NCBI RefSeq assembly: GCF_021129235.1
Contig: NZ_JAJOMA010000001.1
Location: forward strand, 186,001 to 250,000
Direction of reading: 5' to 3'
DNA: 64,000 bases
Source of the DNA: Kineosporia mesophila
GTDB taxonomy: Bacteria; Actinomycetota; Actinomycetes; Actinomycetales; Kineosporiaceae
A model generated the notes under the pieces. That model had not been told where the DNA came from, did no database searches, and saw nothing but the letters and a program-made list of their open reading frames with translations. Numbering within the stretch: position 1 is the stretch's first letter; each line of letters opens with the position of its first letter. This document shows positions 62,626-64,000 of this stretch, piece after piece. A program made the translations under genes and the position numbers.

Positions 62626-62713
62626 GCGGGGGTGAACCCCAGATGCGGCGGAGCCAGTTGGACTGGCTGGGGCTTGGTGACCGTCGGGGGCGGTGACTTC
62701 AGGCCGACGTTGG

Positions 62714-62783
62714 GCGGCCACTTCACTGCGGCCACTTCACTGCGGCCACATCACTGCGGCCACATCACTGTGGACACATCGCC
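62714..62783. repeat. 14-base tandem repeat after SWIM gene
   Basis: Five units: GCGGCCACTTCACT twice, GCGGCCACATCACT twice, then a diverged GTGGACACATCGCC. Non-coding, 90 bases after the stop. Confidence 0.9.
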
Positions 62784-62847
62784 GGGCCGAGCCCCGCCCG
62801 GCCACCGGGTATCTCCTCGTTACGGCGGTAACTGAGGCAACAGGCCC

Positions 62848-62853
62848 TAGACT
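62848..62853 (+). promoter_or_regulatory. Possible -10 (TAGACT) of leaderless SPOR-protein transcript
   Basis: Hexamer ending 9 bases before GTG 62863; no ribosome site. Confidence 0.4.
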
Positions 62854-62862
62854 GCGGGCATC

Positions 62863-63447
62863 GTGACGGAGTTGAGCAGCAGCCCTCAGGTGAGGGCAGA
62901 CCGACGGCAGCCCTCTGACGGCACCACCGTCACTCAGGTCACTCCAGTCCCTGAAGTGTCTGCATCGGGCGAGGCTGAAGGCACAGTCGAATCAGGCGGG
63001 ACCGTTACTCGGGAAGCCGGCTTTCTGTCCCGCTGGTCGCTGCAGACACCGGGTATCGACATCTTCTGGCCGATCCTCGCTGTGGTGCTGACCACGTTCG
63101 TGATAGTCGTGTCGACGGTCGCGCACTCGTCGATGGCCGCCGTCGGTGCGGGCAGCCCACGCACCGACTGGGCCTCGTCACCGACACCGAAGGCCGACGC
63201 CCCGTTCGTCGTCGTGCAGATCTCCAGCCGGCCCACCCGGGCCCAGGCCCAGACCGAGGCCCAGGAGCTGCGGCGGGCCGGGCTGGACGCCGGGGTGCTG
63301 CGGTCGGACCTCTACGCCCCGATGAACAAAGGCTGGTACGTGGTCTACGTGGGCCCGTTCCCGGACACGGCCGAGGGCCGGGCCAAGGCCGAGGCGATCA
63401 CCCTCGGCATCAAGGACTCACTCGTCCGCATTCTCCAGCGGCGCTGA
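62863..63447 (+). CDS. SPOR-domain membrane protein
   Basis: 194 residues. A polar N-terminal tail of about 60 residues, one TM (FWPILAVVLTTFVIVVSTVA), a short linker and a C-terminal SPOR domain (FVVVQISSRPTRAQAQTEAQELRRAGLDAGVLRSDLYAPMNKGWYVVYVGPF...). SPOR domains bind peptidoglycan lacking stem peptides, usually at division sites. The last 30 bases overlap the convergent TetR gene. Confidence 0.87.
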   Translation: MTELSSSPQVRADRRQPSDGTTVTQVTPVPEVSASGEAEGTVESGGTVTREAGFLSRWSLQTPGIDIFWPILAVVLTTFVIVVSTVAHSSMAAVGAGSPRTDWASSPTPKADAPFVVVQISSRPTRAQAQTEAQELRRAGLDAGVLRSDLYAPMNKGWYVVYVGPFPDTAEGRAKAEAITLGIKDSLVRILQRR

Positions 63448-64000
63448 CAGCCCCACGGCGGGCAGGATCACCGTGTCGATGAGGTGGATGATCGACTCCC
63501 GCGACGGCGCCTGCTGCTCGTACATCGCCCGGTACATCGCCATCGCCGGGCCGAGCGAGGACAGCAGCTCGACATCGATATCGGGCCGGATCTCGCAGCG
63601 GTCGATCGCCCGCTGCATGACCACGCGGTAGGACTCGACCCGCGGCTTGACCATGATGGCGGTGAGGGCCTCGAACAGCTGCGGTTCCTGCGACATCATC
63701 GACGCCACGCCGATCATGATCTTCAGGTGGCGGTTGCTGTCGGTCACGGCCTTGGGCTTGACCATCGCGACCAGGTCGCCGCGTAGCGTGCCGGTGTCCG
63801 GCGGGACGTACGTGCCGTCCCGCTCCTGGGGCAGCGGCCGTTTCATGCAGGCGATGGCGTCGACCACCAGCTCGGCCTTGGACGACCAGCGGCGGTAGAG
63901 CGTGGCCTTACCGGCCTTGGCGCGCGTGGCCACCATGTCGACGGTCATGGTGTTGTAACCGACCTCGGCGAGCACGTCGAGCGCCGCGTCGAGGATGTCC
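63418..64000 (-). CDS. TetR-family regulator, 5' end cut by window
   Basis: At least 193 codons; the frame stays open to the right edge. The HTH is visible at the truncated N-terminus (DILDAALDVLAEVGYNTMTVDMVATRAKAGKATLYRRWSSKAELV), followed by a helical ligand-binding domain. The GTG at 63975 would remove part of helix 1, so the true start lies beyond the window. Target unknown. Confidence 0.9.
   Translation of the reverse strand, partial: DILDAALDVLAEVGYNTMTVDMVATRAKAGKATLYRRWSSKAELVVDAIACMKRPLPQERDGTYVPPDTGTLRGDLVAMVKPKAVTDSNRHLKIMIGVASMMSQEPQLFEALTAIMVKPRVESYRVVMQRAIDRCEIRPDIDVELLSSLGPAMAMYRAMYEQQAPSRESIIHLIDTVILPAVGLSAPLENADE

Noticed and set aside
62714-62783. Possible CRISPR array
   Set aside because: The units are adjacent 14-mers with no spacers and there are no cas genes.

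Overview
High-GC actinobacterial chromosome. The evidence is strong GC bias at third codon positions, many GTG/TTG starts, DUF6343, DUF3099 and DUF1542 proteins, several XRE+TPR regulators, an IdeR/DtxR-type iron box and probable leaderless genes. The genus cannot be fixed from the sequence; a Kineosporia-like soil actinomycete is a guess. I see no rRNA, tRNA, CRISPR array, transposase or prophage module. The left edge cuts the 3' end of a tyrosine autokinase gene and the right edge cuts the 5' end of a TetR gene.

Layout. 1-17.6 kb: two paralogous Wzz/BY-kinase genes for polysaccharide chain-length control bracket mostly housekeeping and accessory genes: a DUF1232 protein, an HNH-nuclease lipoprotein, an iron-regulated siderophore-interacting reductase, a GH13 trehalose-synthase-like enzyme, a GH1 beta-glucosidase, dihydrolipoamide dehydrogenase, a streptogrisin-like protease and membrane proteins. 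18-31.8 kb: an XRE regulator, a DUF1542 protein, a molybdenum block (TOBE regulator-modA-modB-modC, then a sulfite-oxidase-type molybdoenzyme), an MFS exporter, a HAD hydrolase, a second XRE+TPR regulator and a geranylgeranyl-reductase-type flavoprotein. 31.9-40 kb: a complete kdp potassium operon, transcribed as small ORF-kdpF-A-B-C-D-E; the first two genes are under 100 bp. 40.4-46.3 kb: an XRE regulator coupled to a RibD-type reductase, then a tightly coupled operon on the minus strand (acyl-CoA dehydrogenase-like, PIG-L deacetylase, methyltransferase, glycosyltransferase, lipoprotein). 47-62.6 kb: an XRE+TPR regulator with a phosphotransferase, then the most unusual locus: DUF4132-like protein, a 1684-residue unknown protein, a MoxR AAA+ ATPase, a DUF5682-VWA fusion and a SWIM zinc-finger protein. 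62.8-64 kb: a SPOR protein and TetR.

The best candidate for a poorly described system is the 49.6-62.6 kb MoxR/VWA/SWIM locus. It matches the E. coli yehI-yehL-yehM-yehP-yehQ gene set in content, and in it an ATPase, a metal-dependent VWA adaptor and a zinc-finger protein are expected to work together. The five-gene operon at 42.2-45.9 kb is the second. At the DNA level there are three intergenic copies of GAGGACA-N7-TGTCCTC, a family of hairpin elements built on TGATCATGC (two of them inside the mod and kdp operons), TGTCCGGACA palindromes on both sides of the beta-glucosidase gene, and mutually exclusive hairpins in a 760-bp gene-free gap.
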